A stretch of DNA of 64,000 nt from Algoriphagus halophilus (GCF_900129785.1 NZ_FSRC01000002.1:1-64000); one strand, 5' to 3'; numbered from the stretch's first letter, positions 36,001 to 44,646 are shown. Translations and numbers: made by a program. Notes: a model not told the origin generated them from the letters alone.

Positions 36001-37327
36001 CATTGAACAGGCATCTGCCAAAGGTCATGACGCAAAAAAACTAGCTAAAATATGGACTGACTGGGAGGCCTTTGCATCTTATGCATTCAACAAATCTCAC
36101 TCCACCTGCTATGCTTGGATTGCTTATCAGACTGCTTATTTAAAAGCACATTATCCTGCGGAATACCTAGCTTCGGTATTGAGTAATAACATGAATGACA
36201 TTACTCAGGTCACTTTCTTTATGGAAGAATGTAAACGCGCAAACATTCCTGTACTTGGCCCTGATGTCAATGAATCGAAAAATGGATTTACGGTAAATGC
36301 AGCTGGAGAAATCCGATTTGGAATGGCAGCAATTAAAGGAGCTGGCTCTGCTGCGGTAGATGAAATTATCAAAGAAAGAGAGGCCAACGGACCATTTAAA
36401 AACATCTTTGATTTTGCGAAGCGGGTCAACTCCAAAGCTCTAAACAAGAAAACCATGGAAGCTTTAGCCATGGCAGGTGGCTTTGATTGCTTTAAAGAGC
36501 ATCATAGAAGACAATACCTAGAAGCGGCAGATGGTGATTTAACCCTGATTGAAAAGGCTACAAAATATGCCCAAAAGGTGCAGCAGGAAGAAGAAAGTGC
36601 CCAAGTAAGTTTATTTGGTGGAAGTGGTGGCAGCATGGATATTCCTTTGCCATCAGTGGCACCCATGGAGCCTTTTTCCCAGTTACAACAATTAAACATA
36701 GAGAAAGAGGTGGTAGGCCTTTATATCTCCGGGCATCCCCTTGATCAATACCGACTGGAAATAGAATCCTTTACCAATGCCAACCTTCCAGAATTAAATG
36801 ATCTGGAAAGTCTCAAAAACAAAAAAGAACTAAAGATTGCTGGATCAGTCAGCAGTTTTGCACATAGAACCACTAAAAATGGAAAGCCTTTTGGCACTTT
36901 AACGTTAGAAGATTACCATGGAGGGTTCACTTTCTTCTTATTTGGAGAGGATTATGTGAAGTTTAAAGAGTACTTCATGACGGGATGGTTTCTATTCCTA
37001 ACCGGGCAAGTGGTCGGTAAAAAGTGGGCAGAAAACGAGCTGGAGTTTAAAATCACCAATATCATGTTATTGAGTGAAGTTCGAGGTAAAATGGTCAAAG
37101 GATTACGTGTGAATATTGACTTGGATGATTTGACTTATGATTTAATGGAAAAACTGCAGTCCATTACCGAGAAATACAAGGGGGATGCGAAGCTGTATTT
37201 TGATGTGGTAGATAGAAAAGAGAATATTTCATTGGAGCTTTTCTCTAAAAAATTCTCCATTGATCCTAGCGCTGAGATGATTAATGAGTTGAAAGAAATT
37301 CCAGAAGTCGTCTATAAAGTAATCTAA
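33041..37327 (+). CDS. dnaE: DNA polymerase III alpha subunit with N-terminal proofreading exonuclease
   Basis: 1428 residues, about 270 longer than E. coli DnaE. The extra N-terminus (residues 1-190) is a complete DEDDh exonuclease: FDTETTGLP (Exo I), VGHNVEFDINV (Exo II) and AHDAAYDVDATAR (Exo III). Then come a PHP domain from residue 245 (HLHVHSQYSVL, LTDHGNMMGAFHF), the polymerase palm with GPGRGSAAGS (about 613) and the catalytic PDIDIDFDDEG (about 653), fingers, a helix-hairpin-helix tail and an OB fold (KIAGSVSSFAHRTTKNGKPF, about 1268). It should carry out replication with editing in one chain, where E. coli uses a separate DnaQ. Such fusions are known in some Bacteroidota. Separated from rsmG by 88 bp, probably with its own promoter. 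Confidence 0.96.
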   Translation: MYLIFDTETTGLPRDYNAPMSDVDNWPRLVQLAWQLHDATGKLISNHNYIIKPEGFTIPYNAEKVHGISTKRALAEGHDLKQILGIFEGDVRQAQYLVGHNVEFDINVVGSEFLRAEAPMPLTTTQLDTKDISTEFCAIPGGRGGKYKWPTLTELHQKLFGEGFGDAHDAAYDVDATARCFFGLITQGVQPPEAGLTLEQVIYEAPKLAEANFAQAKDDQKAAAKDILKQAGKADISDLTDVPFTHLHVHSQYSVLQATSEIPALVSRAKELGMSAIALTDHGNMMGAFHFVKEAMAKEIKPILGCEFNLCRDRKNKSNKDDGFQTVLIAKNKAGYHNLAKLASYANIEGFYYVPRIDREVLVEYKENLIATTGGLWGEIPFLILNVGETQAEEAFLWWKEQFGENFYVELNRHGVPEEEKVNEVLLGFAKKHDVKYFAANNTYYNQKVDAKAHDVLLCVKDGELVEKPKKYIGKRGREFRYGFPNDEFYIKSPDEMKKLFADLPEAIECTQEIVDKIEAYKLAREVLLPKFDIPEQFKHPEDEVDGGKRGENAFLRHLTYEGARKRYKEITPEIEERLDFELATIEKTGYPGYFLIVQDFTGEARKMGVSVGPGRGSAAGSAVAYCIGITNVDPIEYDLLFERFLNPDRVSLPDIDIDFDDEGRQRVIDYVIKKYGSNQVAQIITYGTMAAKSAIRDTARVLNLPLAEAGKLANLVPDIKLKALFGMAGNRAALSDKLKGQGELIAKAEELIRISKGQDDLSKTINQATMLEGSVRNLGIHACGVIITPDDITNFVPVALAKDSDMVCTQFDNSVVESAGLLKMDFLGLKTLTLIKTAIRIVKERHGIELDADNFPIDDEKTYELFQRGETVGIFQYESAGMQKYMRELKPTVFADLIAMNALYRPGPLAYIPSFIKRKHGLEPIEYDLEDMKEYLEETYGITVYQEQVMLLSQKLAGFTKGEADVLRKAMGKKQKDVLDKMKPKFIEQASAKGHDAKKLAKIWTDWEAFASYAFNKSHSTCYAWIAYQTAYLKAHYPAEYLASVLSNNMNDITQVTFFMEECKRANIPVLGPDVNESKNGFTVNAAGEIRFGMAAIKGAGSAAVDEIIKEREANGPFKNIFDFAKRVNSKALNKKTMEALAMAGGFDCFKEHHRRQYLEAADGDLTLIEKATKYAQKVQQEEESAQVSLFGGSGGSMDIPLPSVAPMEPFSQLQQLNIEKEVVGLYISGHPLDQYRLEIESFTNANLPELNDLESLKNKKELKIAGSVSSFAHRTTKNGKPFGTLTLEDYHGGFTFFLFGEDYVKFKEYFMTGWFLFLTGQVVGKKWAENELEFKITNIMLLSEVRGKMVKGLRVNIDLDDLTYDLMEKLQSITEKYKGDAKLYFDVVDRKENISLELFSKKFSIDPSAEMINELKEIPEVVYKVI

Positions 37328-37418
37328 AGTTCTGACTGCCTATTAATTTTATCAATGGGCAATAGATAAAAAAATGAAATCCATCGGAACTTATTATCCT
37401 TCAATCGGCTTTTGCTCA

Positions 37419-37426
37419 TATATTTG
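37419..37426 (+). promoter_or_regulatory. -7 promoter box of trxA
   Basis: TATATTTG is a perfect TAnnTTTG; it lies 32 bp before the thioredoxin ATG. The -33 element is not clear. Confidence 0.5.
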
Positions 37427-37458
37427 GAAAAATTAAGCAAAATTAAACTAAACATACA

Positions 37459-37779
37459 ATGGGAAAAGCAATTGAAATCACGGATGCTAATTTCGAAGAA
37501 GTAATCAAATCAGAACAACCAATTTTGGTAGACTTCTGGGCAGAGTGGTGTGGACCTTGTAAAATGATTGGTCCTGTGGTAGAAGAATTAGCAGGTGATT
37601 ATGAAGGAAAAGCAGTGATCGGCAAAGTAGATGTCGACTCAAACCCTTCTGTAGCACAAGCATTCGGAATCAGATCTATACCTACACTATTATTCTTTAA
37701 AGGTGGAGAAATTGTAGACAAACAAGTTGGAGCTGTTCCAAAATCTGTATTGGCTCAAAAATTAGATGCTCAGCTTTAA
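37459..37779 (+). CDS. trxA: Thioredoxin
   Basis: 106 residues, the classical thioredoxin length, with no signal peptide (cytoplasmic). The active site WAEWCGPCKMIGP carries the WCGPC redox pair; the buried Asp (VDFWAEW) and the cis-proline loop RSIPTLLFFKGG are in place. Reduces protein disulfides with electrons from thioredoxin reductase and supports ribonucleotide reductase and peroxidases. Flanked by its own -7 box and a strong terminator, so it is likely a single-gene transcript. Confidence 0.97.
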   Translation: MGKAIEITDANFEEVIKSEQPILVDFWAEWCGPCKMIGPVVEELAGDYEGKAVIGKVDVDSNPSVAQAFGIRSIPTLLFFKGGEIVDKQVGAVPKSVLAQKLDAQL

Positions 37780-37800
37780 TAAAGCGAAACAATAGAAGTT

Positions 37801-37832
37801 AAGCCGTAAGGAATTCCTTGCGGCTTTTTTTT
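37801..37832 (+). terminator. Terminator after trxA
   Basis: AAGCCGTAAGG (37801-37811) pairs with CCTTGCGGCTT (37816-37826), 11 bp with one T-G wobble and an AATT loop, followed by a run of eight T. It ends 15 bp before the mnmH ATG. Confidence 0.9.
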
Positions 37833-37846
37833 ATCTTAATGGTTCC

Positions 37847-38902
37847 ATGAATGAACATTTAATTTCTTTAGACGAATTATGGGAGCTGAGAGGGCAAATT
37901 CCCATCGTGGATGCACGAAGCGAAAATGAATTTCAGCAAAGCCACATCCCTGGTTCTATCAATTTGCCCATACTTACCAATGAGGAAAGAATCAGAGTAG
38001 GTACTCTTTATAAAAAGGAAGGCTCTTTAAAGGCAACCATTGAAGGATTTAAATTAGTTGGGCCAAGATTCTACAGAATCCAGAATACCGCCGTTGAAAA
38101 TTTCCCTGAAAAAAAAGTACTAATATATTGCTGGAGAGGTGGAATGAGAAGCCAAATCTTATCGTGGCTACTCAGTATGATCGGCTTTCAAGTATACCGA
38201 TTAGTAGGAGGATATAAAGCCTATAGAACCTTTACATTTCAATTGGTAAGAAGAGATTGGAACCTCCTTGTTTTAGGCGGAAAAACAGGAGTGGGGAAAA
38301 CCCGTCTTTTAAATGTCTTGACTTCCTATGGTGAACAAATTTTGGATTTGGAAGCCATCGCAAATCACCGAGGTTCGGCTTTTGGAGGCATCGGGCAAAA
38401 GCCTCAACCCAGCGTAGAGCAATTTGAAAACTTGATGGCAGAAGAATTACGCCAAAAAGATCCCAATCAGGTCATTTGGTTAGAGAATGAGAGCCAACGC
38501 ATTGGAAAAATTATCATTAATGATAAATTTTTTGAATGCATGGAAAGCGCCCCTTTGATCGATATTAAAAAATCCGAAGAAGAACGAATTGGCTTAATAA
38601 AGGAAATCTATTCTACCCTTCCAAAAGAAGAGTTAATTGCCGCTGTTACCAGGTTAAAAAAGAAACTAGGAGGGTTGAGGACTACTCAGGCAATTGAAGA
38701 CATTATCAATGATCAACATGAATCCTGGATTTCCAATATGCTGATCTATTATGACAAATCTTATCAGTTTGATTTGGATAAACACAATCCAAAAACAATT
38801 CAAACTTTGGATTTGACAGGATTGGATATTGAGAAATCCTGCCAACTATTAATAAATATAAAAAACCTACTGAATGGAAAACAAATCAATCCGGCTCACT
38901 GA
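37847..38902 (+). CDS. mnmH: tRNA 2-selenouridine synthase MnmH (SelU)
   Basis: 351 residues. An N-terminal rhodanese domain (IVDARSENEFQQSHIPGSINLP, read in parts; catalytic Cys in LIYCWRGGMRSQ at about 90) is joined to a P-loop domain (VLGGKTGVGKTRLLNVL at about 145). The enzyme exchanges sulfur for selenium at the wobble uridine of Lys, Glu and Gln tRNAs by way of a geranylated intermediate, using selenophosphate. The next gene, selD, makes that selenophosphate and overlaps by 29 bp, a direct functional pairing. Confidence 0.94.
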   Translation: MNEHLISLDELWELRGQIPIVDARSENEFQQSHIPGSINLPILTNEERIRVGTLYKKEGSLKATIEGFKLVGPRFYRIQNTAVENFPEKKVLIYCWRGGMRSQILSWLLSMIGFQVYRLVGGYKAYRTFTFQLVRRDWNLLVLGGKTGVGKTRLLNVLTSYGEQILDLEAIANHRGSAFGGIGQKPQPSVEQFENLMAEELRQKDPNQVIWLENESQRIGKIIINDKFFECMESAPLIDIKKSEEERIGLIKEIYSTLPKEELIAAVTRLKKKLGGLRTTQAIEDIINDQHESWISNMLIYYDKSYQFDLDKHNPKTIQTLDLTGLDIEKSCQLLINIKNLLNGKQINPAH

Positions 38903-39914
38903 ATGGAGTGAAGGTTCAGGTTGCGGATGCAAAATTGCACCAGCTATTTTGGATCAAATTCTTTCTTCAAGCCAATCATTTTCTCAAAGCGACCCAAAAC
39001 TTTTAGTAGGTAATTCGGGCAAGGATGATGCTGCTGTTTACCAAGTTTCTGATGATTTGGCATTGATCAACACTGTCGATTTTTTTACCCCCATAGTAGA
39101 TGATCCCTTTGACTTTGGAAGAATCGCTGCCGCCAATGCGATTTCTGATGTATATGCCATGGGAGGCAAACCCATTTTTGCCAATGCGATTTTAAGCTGG
39201 CCAGTAGAAAAATTAGCTCCAGAACTCGCAGCAAAAGTAATGGAGGGAGCCAAAAGCATTTGTAAAACTGCTGGAATTGAATTAGCAGGTGGTCATTCTA
39301 TCGCAGCAAAAGACCCCATTTTCGGGCTCTCTGTCAATGGAACAATTAACCCTAGAAAAATTAAAACAAATCAAGGGGCTCAATCAGGAGACCTACTTTA
39401 TTTGACCAAACCACTAGGAATTGGAGTTTTGGCAACAGCGCTCAAACGTGAAAAAATACAAGAAGAAGACTATCAGCTTCTAATAGATACGGCATGTCGT
39501 TTGAATTCAATAGGTGAAATCATTGGGAATCATGAGGAGGTCCATGCCATGACTGATGTCACAGGTTTTGGTATACTTGGACATTTAATAGAAATGTGTG
39601 AGGCGGCAAATCTTAGTGCTGAAATTGAGCTTCACAAACTGCCGATGATCAAAGGGGTCCAAGAATATATCAAGCAATTCATTTTTCCTGACAATACCTA
39701 CAGAAACTGGAATGCCTATAGTTCTAAAACTACAGGAGTGGTAGGAATGGATCTTGTCCAATTGTGCGATCCTCAAACTAGTGGAGGTCTTTTATTAGCT
39801 GTAGACCCAGAAAATCAAACTTGGTTTGAGGATGCTATGAAGCAGCAAAATCAAGTAATATGGGAGATCGGGAGATTTAAAGTTAGATCAGAAGCTACTG
39901 TAGAAGTGAAATAA
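38874..39914 (+). CDS. selD: Selenide, water dikinase SelD
   Basis: 346 residues. Makes selenophosphate from selenide and ATP. The N-terminal glycine-rich loop EGSGCGCKIAP has the catalytic Cys (first Cys of CGC) and Lys; it is the Cys form, not the selenocysteine form. GNSGKDDAAVYQV and INTVDFFTPIVDDPFDFGRIAAANAISDVYAMGG (read in parts) carry the ATP- and metal-binding residues. Its start lies inside the last codons of mnmH (29-bp overlap). As no selA, selB or tRNA-Sec is seen here, selenium is most simply used for tRNA selenouridine; genes elsewhere in the genome could change that. Confidence 0.95.
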   Translation: MENKSIRLTEWSEGSGCGCKIAPAILDQILSSSQSFSQSDPKLLVGNSGKDDAAVYQVSDDLALINTVDFFTPIVDDPFDFGRIAAANAISDVYAMGGKPIFANAILSWPVEKLAPELAAKVMEGAKSICKTAGIELAGGHSIAAKDPIFGLSVNGTINPRKIKTNQGAQSGDLLYLTKPLGIGVLATALKREKIQEEDYQLLIDTACRLNSIGEIIGNHEEVHAMTDVTGFGILGHLIEMCEAANLSAEIELHKLPMIKGVQEYIKQFIFPDNTYRNWNAYSSKTTGVVGMDLVQLCDPQTSGGLLLAVDPENQTWFEDAMKQQNQVIWEIGRFKVRSEATVEVK

Positions 39915-39918
39915 ATAT

Positions 39919-39940
39919 AGGGCCAATGAGTATTGGCTCT
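39919..39940. terminator. Possible bidirectional hairpin between selD and the DUF502 gene
   Basis: AGGGCCAAT (39919-39927) pairs with ATTGGCTCT (39932-39940), 9 bp including a G-T wobble, GAGT loop, placed exactly between two convergent stops. There is no T-run on either side, so termination is plausible but not proved. Confidence 0.5.
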
Positions 39941-39949
39941 ACATCTACT

Positions 39950-40510
39950 TTAAAGACTTCCTAAAGGCGAAACTCCTCCAGAAACCATGAACTTCATCAC
40001 ATCTGAACTTTTCACTCCTAAAAGTGGAGTCACTTTATCTTTTGGTACCAAAAACACGTTTCCAGACACATTGTAGCTATGAGGAAAATAAACAGCAACC
40101 ATATCTACTTCCCCTACCATTGACATGTCATCTTGGGTAATGAAGCCTAAGCGAATTAAGGTGTCAGAAATCTGAACTTTTACGGGAGATGAGAACTTCT
40201 TTTTTTCCCCCACAAATGCCCCCATCAAATCCTTAATGCTGGTGTAAATCAGGTTTACCAATGGAATTCTTACCAGTCCTTTTTCTAGCCAATCAAATAA
40301 GGGCTTGGCAAAGAATAAACTTGCCAAATATCCAACAAAGGTGATTAGCGCCAACACCATCAATATTCCAATCCCAGGGATTGGCACAGGAATCAGATTA
40401 TCTAAAAATAAGATGGTTTGAATGATAATGTAAAGTGTTACTACAACTGGGGTAACAAATAACAAGCCTCTTAAGAAATACGATAGAATGCGCTTGTAAG
40501 TAAATGCCAT
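39950..40510 (-). CDS. DUF502 family membrane protein
   Basis: 186 residues from the ATG at 40510. Two N-terminal membrane helices (YFLRGLLFVTPVVVTLYIIIQ and a second at about residues 45-70, GIGILMVLALITFVGYLASL) are followed by the family's conserved GLVRIPLVNLIYTSIKDLMGAF and a soluble beta-rich C-terminus with HSYNVSGNVFLVPKDKVTPL. DUF502 proteins are widespread inner-membrane proteins of unknown function. A TTG-initiated extension reaching 40543 is rejected because it runs into the stem of the preceding terminator. Confidence 0.88.
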   Translation of the reverse strand: MAFTYKRILSYFLRGLLFVTPVVVTLYIIIQTILFLDNLIPVPIPGIGILMVLALITFVGYLASLFFAKPLFDWLEKGLVRIPLVNLIYTSIKDLMGAFVGEKKKFSSPVKVQISDTLIRLGFITQDDMSMVGEVDMVAVYFPHSYNVSGNVFLVPKDKVTPLLGVKSSDVMKFMVSGGVSPLGSL

Positions 40511-40522
40511 ACTTTTAAAATT

Positions 40523-40559
40523 AAAATCCTGATTATTACTCAATAATAATCAGGATTTT
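40523..40559 (-). terminator. Terminator after the third DUF1080 gene
   Basis: A 16-bp perfect inverted repeat (40523-40538 with 40544-40559, AAAATCCTGATTATTA) with a 5-nt loop follows the minus-strand DUF1080 stop by 31 bp. On that strand it ends in TTTTAATTTT. It precedes the DUF502 ATG by 12 bp. Confidence 0.8.
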
Positions 40560-40590
40560 AATAAGGTTCCTAAGATTGAAATTAAAATAA

Positions 40591-41214
40591 TCAATCAGGT
40601 AGGATTTTTACTTTCACACTTCTGTAATAAATGACAGATCCAGGATCGTGTGCCTGTAGGGCAATCGTGCCATGATCCAATTTTTTGGTACCTAAGTCTC
40701 CTTCTCTATCTTTACTTTCATCATACTCATTGATGGTTTCTCCATTCACTTTTACAGTTACTTCATCCCCTTTTACGATGATATGTTCGGTATACCATTC
40801 TCCATCCTCCACATATGTTTCTCTAACGTCTTTGAAGGAGTATACACTTCCGGTTTTTCTCCAGTCACCATGTGTTTGGTTTACTTGGATTTCGTGCCCG
40901 ATACTTGGCCATCCATTTTCTTGGTATTGAGTATGAATGAAAATCCCAGAGTTTGCCTTTGGCATTGTTTTCAATTCAACAATTAATTCAAAATTATTGA
41001 AGTCATGGTCCCCAACTTCCCCCATATAAAACATATGGCCTCTTGGACCTTCAACTTTCAAGATTCCATCCGAAATAGTAAAAGAATCTGGATTCTCAGA
41101 AATCTTCCAACCGTCAAAGTTTTTACCGTTGAATAGCTCCACCCATTCCCCTGTTTGGGCTGATAGGTTCAATGAGGCTAAAAAGAACAGTGCTATTAAA
41201 AATGTGTTTTTCAT
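40591..41214 (-). CDS. Secreted DUF1080 protein (third copy)
   Basis: 207 residues from the ATG at 41214, which begins a clean signal peptide (MKNTFLIALFFLASLNLSAQ); an in-frame ATG 14 codons earlier would spoil it. One DUF1080 domain follows: ELFNGKNFDGWKISENPDSF, KANSGIFIHTQYQENGWP, HEIQVNQTHGDWRKTGSVYSF and a closing SVIYYRSVKVKIL strand. As with the two copies at the left end, a role on 3-keto-glycosides is possible. It is a single-gene unit between two terminators. Confidence 0.87.
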   Translation of the reverse strand: MKNTFLIALFFLASLNLSAQTGEWVELFNGKNFDGWKISENPDSFTISDGILKVEGPRGHMFYMGEVGDHDFNNFELIVELKTMPKANSGIFIHTQYQENGWPSIGHEIQVNQTHGDWRKTGSVYSFKDVRETYVEDGEWYTEHIIVKGDEVTVKVNGETINEYDESKDREGDLGTKKLDHGTIALQAHDPGSVIYYRSVKVKILPD

Positions 41215-41284
41215 GATTACAGTGCGAATTAGATTAGAACAGAAATTTAAAGCCAAATCGTGAATATCTCCCTACTCGACAAAT

Positions 41285-41316
41285 AAAAAACCCGAAGAAT
41301 TACTTCTTCGGGTTTT
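41285..41316 (-). terminator. Terminator of the nqr operon
   Basis: AAAACCCGAAGAA (41287-41299) pairs with TTCTTCGGGTTTT (41304-41316), 13 bp, TTAC loop; the minus strand continues into a run of six T. It lies 31 bp past the nqrE stop and marks the operon end there, with no nqrF in between. Confidence 0.9.
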
Positions 41317-41346
41317 AAGTATTTTAAACGAACGTTTTCGCTGATT

Positions 41347-41958
41347 TTACAAATCGATTCCCATGAATGACATAAATGCCATTCCCATCAATCCGGTTAA
41401 AAGCATGGTAATACCAAGACCTTTCAAACCATTTGGAACATTCGAATATTTTAATTTTTCTCTGATAGCTGCAAGTGCGACAATCGCTAAACAGAAACCA
41501 GTTCCTGAACCGAATCCATAAACTGCAGATTCTGCAAGAGTATAATCTCTCTGAGCCATGAAAAGGGATCCACCAAGAATCGCACAGTTTACTGCGATCA
41601 GAGGAAGGAAAATACCCAAAGCACCGTATAGAGCAGGAGCAAATTTCTCAACTACCATCTCTACCAATTGAACCATCGCAGCGATAATTGCGATAAACAT
41701 GATAAATCTTAAGAAGGAAAGATCTACAGAAGCAAGATCTGCCATGGCCCAAGAAAGAGCACCTTCTTTCAATACATATTCATTCAATAACCAGTTTACT
41801 GGTACAGTTACTGTCAAAACGAAAATAACTGCAGCTCCCAAACCGATTGCTGTACTCACTTTTTTGGATACCGCCAGGAAAGAACACATTCCAAGGAAGT
41901 AAGCGAAAACCATATTGTCGATAAAGATCGACCGAATTCCTAAGTTAAATAATTCCAT
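41347..41958 (-). CDS. nqrE: Na+-NQR subunit E
   Basis: 203 residues, six membrane helices, the usual NqrE size. Characteristic segments are [29 protein letters not shown] (read in parts; the Cys in [11 protein letters not shown] and the Cys in [11 protein letters not shown] bind the intramembrane iron centre shared with NqrD) and [21 protein letters not shown]. NqrE is an inner-membrane subunit of the sodium-pumping NADH:quinone oxidoreductase. It lies 16 bp after nqrD and is the last gene before the terminator. Confidence 0.95.
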   Translation of the reverse strand: MELFNLGIRSIFIDNMVFAYFLGMCSFLAVSKKVSTAIGLGAAVIFVLTVTVPVNWLLNEYVLKEGALSWAMADLASVDLSFLRFIMFIAIIAAMVQLVEMVVEKFAPALYGALGIFLPLIAVNCAILGGSLFMAQRDYTLAESAVYGFGSGTGFCLAIVALAAIREKLKYSNVPNGLKGLGITMLLTGLMGMAFMSFMGIDL

Positions 41959-41974
41959 TTTTCTTTACTGGTTT

Positions 41975-42658
41975 TTAGTGTTCAACATAACCTGTTTTGG
42001 TACGTTGTACCCAGATAATCAATCCTAAGATAATAAATGCTCCAACTGGAGATACCATCAAACCATTGGTAGCCAATTTGAAATCAGGTCCAAAAACACC
42101 TGAAACAGCATCAAAAACTGGAATACCAAAGACAGAACCTGAACCCCAAAGCTCTCTAAAGAAAGCCACAGTTAAGATGATCCAAGAATAACCTAATGCA
42201 GAACCTAAACCATCTAATACAGAATCATATGGTTTATTTCCCAAAGCAAAGGCTTCCAATCTACCCATTACAATACAGTTGGTGATGATCAAACCTACGA
42301 ATACAGAAAGTTCTTTATACATATCGTATGCAAAAGCTTTCAATACTTCGTTTACCAAGGTTACCAAAGTCGCTACCACTGCAAGCTGTACAATAATTCG
42401 TACACGACTAGGGATGGTATTTCTCATCAAGGAGATAACAAAATTGGACATCGCAATTACGAAAATTACAGAAATAGCCATTACCAAAGTTGGCTTCATC
42501 TGTGTAGTTACCGCCAAGGCAGAGCAGATTCCCAAAACCTGAATGGTAATTGGGTTTTCATCTACCAAAGGATCTGTTACTAATTTTTTGCGACGCTTTG
42601 AAAGAAGGGCCTCAGCCGGCTTTTTCTCTATCGCTTTTTCTAAAGTTTCAGCACTCAT
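41975..42658 (-). CDS. nqrD: Na+-NQR subunit D
   Basis: 227 residues. Six helices like its relative NqrE, with the mirror-image iron ligands in VLGICSALAVTTQMK and IITNCIVMGRLEAFA. About 25 residues of charged N-terminal extension (MSAETLEKAIEKKPAEALLS) precede the usual start, longer than in Vibrio NqrD. The gene follows nqrC by 30 bp and precedes nqrE by 16 bp. Confidence 0.95.
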   Translation of the reverse strand: MSAETLEKAIEKKPAEALLSKRRKKLVTDPLVDENPITIQVLGICSALAVTTQMKPTLVMAISVIFVIAMSNFVISLMRNTIPSRVRIIVQLAVVATLVTLVNEVLKAFAYDMYKELSVFVGLIITNCIVMGRLEAFALGNKPYDSVLDGLGSALGYSWIILTVAFFRELWGSGSVFGIPVFDAVSGVFGPDFKLATNGLMVSPVGAFIILGLIIWVQRTKTGYVEH

Positions 42659-42688
42659 GTTGATTATTTTCAGTGAGTTGTAATTCGG

Positions 42689-43453
42689 TTAAAGAGCGGC
42701 TACAGCCTGAGAAGATTTCTTAGACTCGATATAAGCCTTATAATGTCCCAAGTAACTTTTCACCATGTTATTTACACCAGTGCCAGTAATAGTAGCACCA
42801 GACATTCCATCAATTTTGTGAGGTTCAGAAGAATAATCTTTGCCTTCTCCTTTTTGCATTTGTACCCCAACCAATTGACCCGATTCATCATAGATTTCCT
42901 TTCCAGAGAATCTAGACTGAACTTCTGGAGTGGTGATTCTAGCACCAAGGCCTGGAGTTTCTCCAGCATGAGACAAAGTAATACCACCAATGGTATTCAT
43001 ATCTGTATCTAAAGCAAGGTAACCCCAAATAGCATCCCATAGACCCGCACCATATAATGGAAGGATGTAAGATTTCACTTTGGAATCATCTCCTTCTTCA
43101 TGATAGATAAACACTGGGTATAGTCTATCTTCAGCAGGTAGTTTATAATTCTTTGCTACATCCACATTCTCAGCAGAAACAGCAACTCCATCTTTCTCAG
43201 TTACCTCTTTACCATTGATATCTACCACGGTAGCACCAATATGGCTGCTGTAATATGCATTTACTTCCTGAGGTGTCATGGCGGCAATTTCTTCGCCGCT
43301 GATTACCGCACCTAAGATTTGCTTTTTCTTATCCAATGCAATGGCTTCCTGCTGTCTAGGACCCAATAATTGTGCGGTTCCAGAAAGAAGTAAACCCAAT
43401 ACTACGGTAAGGATTACAGAAAAAGTAATAATATATGTATTAGACTGTTGCAC
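42689..43453 (-). CDS. nqrC: Na+-NQR subunit C
   Basis: 254 residues. One N-terminal helix (YIITFSVILTVVLGLLLSG) anchors a periplasmic FMN-binding domain. The FMN is attached to the Thr of the SGAT motif in KIDGMSGATITGTGVNNMV near the C-terminus. GAGLWDAIWGYLALDTDMNTIGGI and HAGETPGLGARI are family signatures. The start overlaps the nqrB end by 14 bp. Confidence 0.95.
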   Translation of the reverse strand: MQQSNTYIITFSVILTVVLGLLLSGTAQLLGPRQQEAIALDKKKQILGAVISGEEIAAMTPQEVNAYYSSHIGATVVDINGKEVTEKDGVAVSAENVDVAKNYKLPAEDRLYPVFIYHEEGDDSKVKSYILPLYGAGLWDAIWGYLALDTDMNTIGGITLSHAGETPGLGARITTPEVQSRFSGKEIYDESGQLVGVQMQKGEGKDYSSEPHKIDGMSGATITGTGVNNMVKSYLGHYKAYIESKKSSQAVAAL

Positions 43454-44642
43454 GTTGTAACCTCCTTGTTTTGTTAGCTTTTACTACATAATAATCGATC
43501 AGCGGAGCAAATACGTTCATAAACAATACTGCAAGCATGATTCCTTCTGGGTAAGCAGGGTTGGTAACACGGATGATCACCGTCAATACACCGATCAACA
43601 TTCCGTAAATCCACTTACCCGTTTCCGTTTGAGCCGCTGATACGGGATCAGTTGCCATAAATACCAAACCAAAAGCCATACCTCCCATTACCCAATGGTA
43701 TTGAGGTGGTAAAGCCATGTATTCATTCACAGCTAGTAGGTTCAAAATTGTTCCCATGATATAAGCTCCAGCAAATCCAGAAACGATAATTTTCCAACTT
43801 GCCACTCCTGTACCAATTAAGATCACAGCTCCAACAAGGGCCATTAAAGTAGACGTCTCACCAATGGAGCCTGGGATCCATCCCATGAACATGTTCATGA
43901 AACTAAAATCTCCACCAATAGAAGCATTATGTGCATTTAAAGCCTCCACAGCCGTCTGTGTACCTTCAACTCCTGCATTGTAAGCAACTGAAAGTGCAGT
44001 AGCCCCAGAGAAACCATCCACTGCAGTCGAATCACTTAAGTAAGTCCAAACTTGATCTCCAGAGATTTGAGCTGGGTAAGCAAAATATAAGAATGCTCTA
44101 GCAGTCATCGCTACGTTCAAGATATTCATCCCTGTACCACCAAATACTTCTTTACCAATAACCACTGCAAAAATGGTGGCTAGCGCCACTTGCCACAATG
44201 GAATAAAAGGAGGCATCACTAGCGCGATTAACATCCCTGAAACCAAGTAACCTTCACTAATAGGGTGATTTCTGATTACACAGAAAGTAAATTCAGTTAA
44301 TAGACCAACCGCGTAAGAAACGATTAGTGTAGGTAGAACAGCCATTGCACCGAAAAGCGCTTTATCCAAAAAGGTAGCTTCCTCTCCTACTGCAAGAAAA
44401 TGTTGATATCCTACATTCAAAATCCCGAAAAGAAGTGCTGGAATCATGGCGATTACCACCGTGATCATCACTCTCTTCAAATCTACAGCATCTTTAATCT
44501 GTGCACCTTTTGCCTTTGTAGTCAAATCAGGAGCAAAAGCAATCGTCCGGTGACCTTCGTAAAGCGTGTAGAATTTCTCCCATTTTCCACCCTTTTCGAA
44601 ATTCGGCTTAAGCTTATCAAATAAGTTTTGTAATGCCTTCAT
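43440..44642 (-). CDS. nqrB: Na+-NQR subunit B
   Basis: 400 residues, with about ten membrane helices forming the sodium channel core. The covalent-FMN motif SGAT is in VDGFSGATALSVAYNAG, and family segments such as GKEVFGGTGMNILNVAMTARAFLYFAYP (read in parts) and GGMAFGLVFMATDPVSAAQTETGKW (read in parts) are present. It also holds the riboflavin and quinone sites in known complexes. Follows nqrA by 4 bp. Confidence 0.95.
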   Translation of the reverse strand: MKALQNLFDKLKPNFEKGGKWEKFYTLYEGHRTIAFAPDLTTKAKGAQIKDAVDLKRVMITVVIAMIPALLFGILNVGYQHFLAVGEEATFLDKALFGAMAVLPTLIVSYAVGLLTEFTFCVIRNHPISEGYLVSGMLIALVMPPFIPLWQVALATIFAVVIGKEVFGGTGMNILNVAMTARAFLYFAYPAQISGDQVWTYLSDSTAVDGFSGATALSVAYNAGVEGTQTAVEALNAHNASIGGDFSFMNMFMGWIPGSIGETSTLMALVGAVILIGTGVASWKIIVSGFAGAYIMGTILNLLAVNEYMALPPQYHWVMGGMAFGLVFMATDPVSAAQTETGKWIYGMLIGVLTVIIRVTNPAYPEGIMLAVLFMNVFAPLIDYYVVKANKTRRLQRATV

Positions 44643-44646
44643 ATTT

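Noticed and set aside
40511..40543. TTG-initiated extension of the DUF502 gene
   Set aside because: The extension runs into the 16-bp terminator hairpin of the preceding gene; the ATG at 40510 gives the normal N-terminus.
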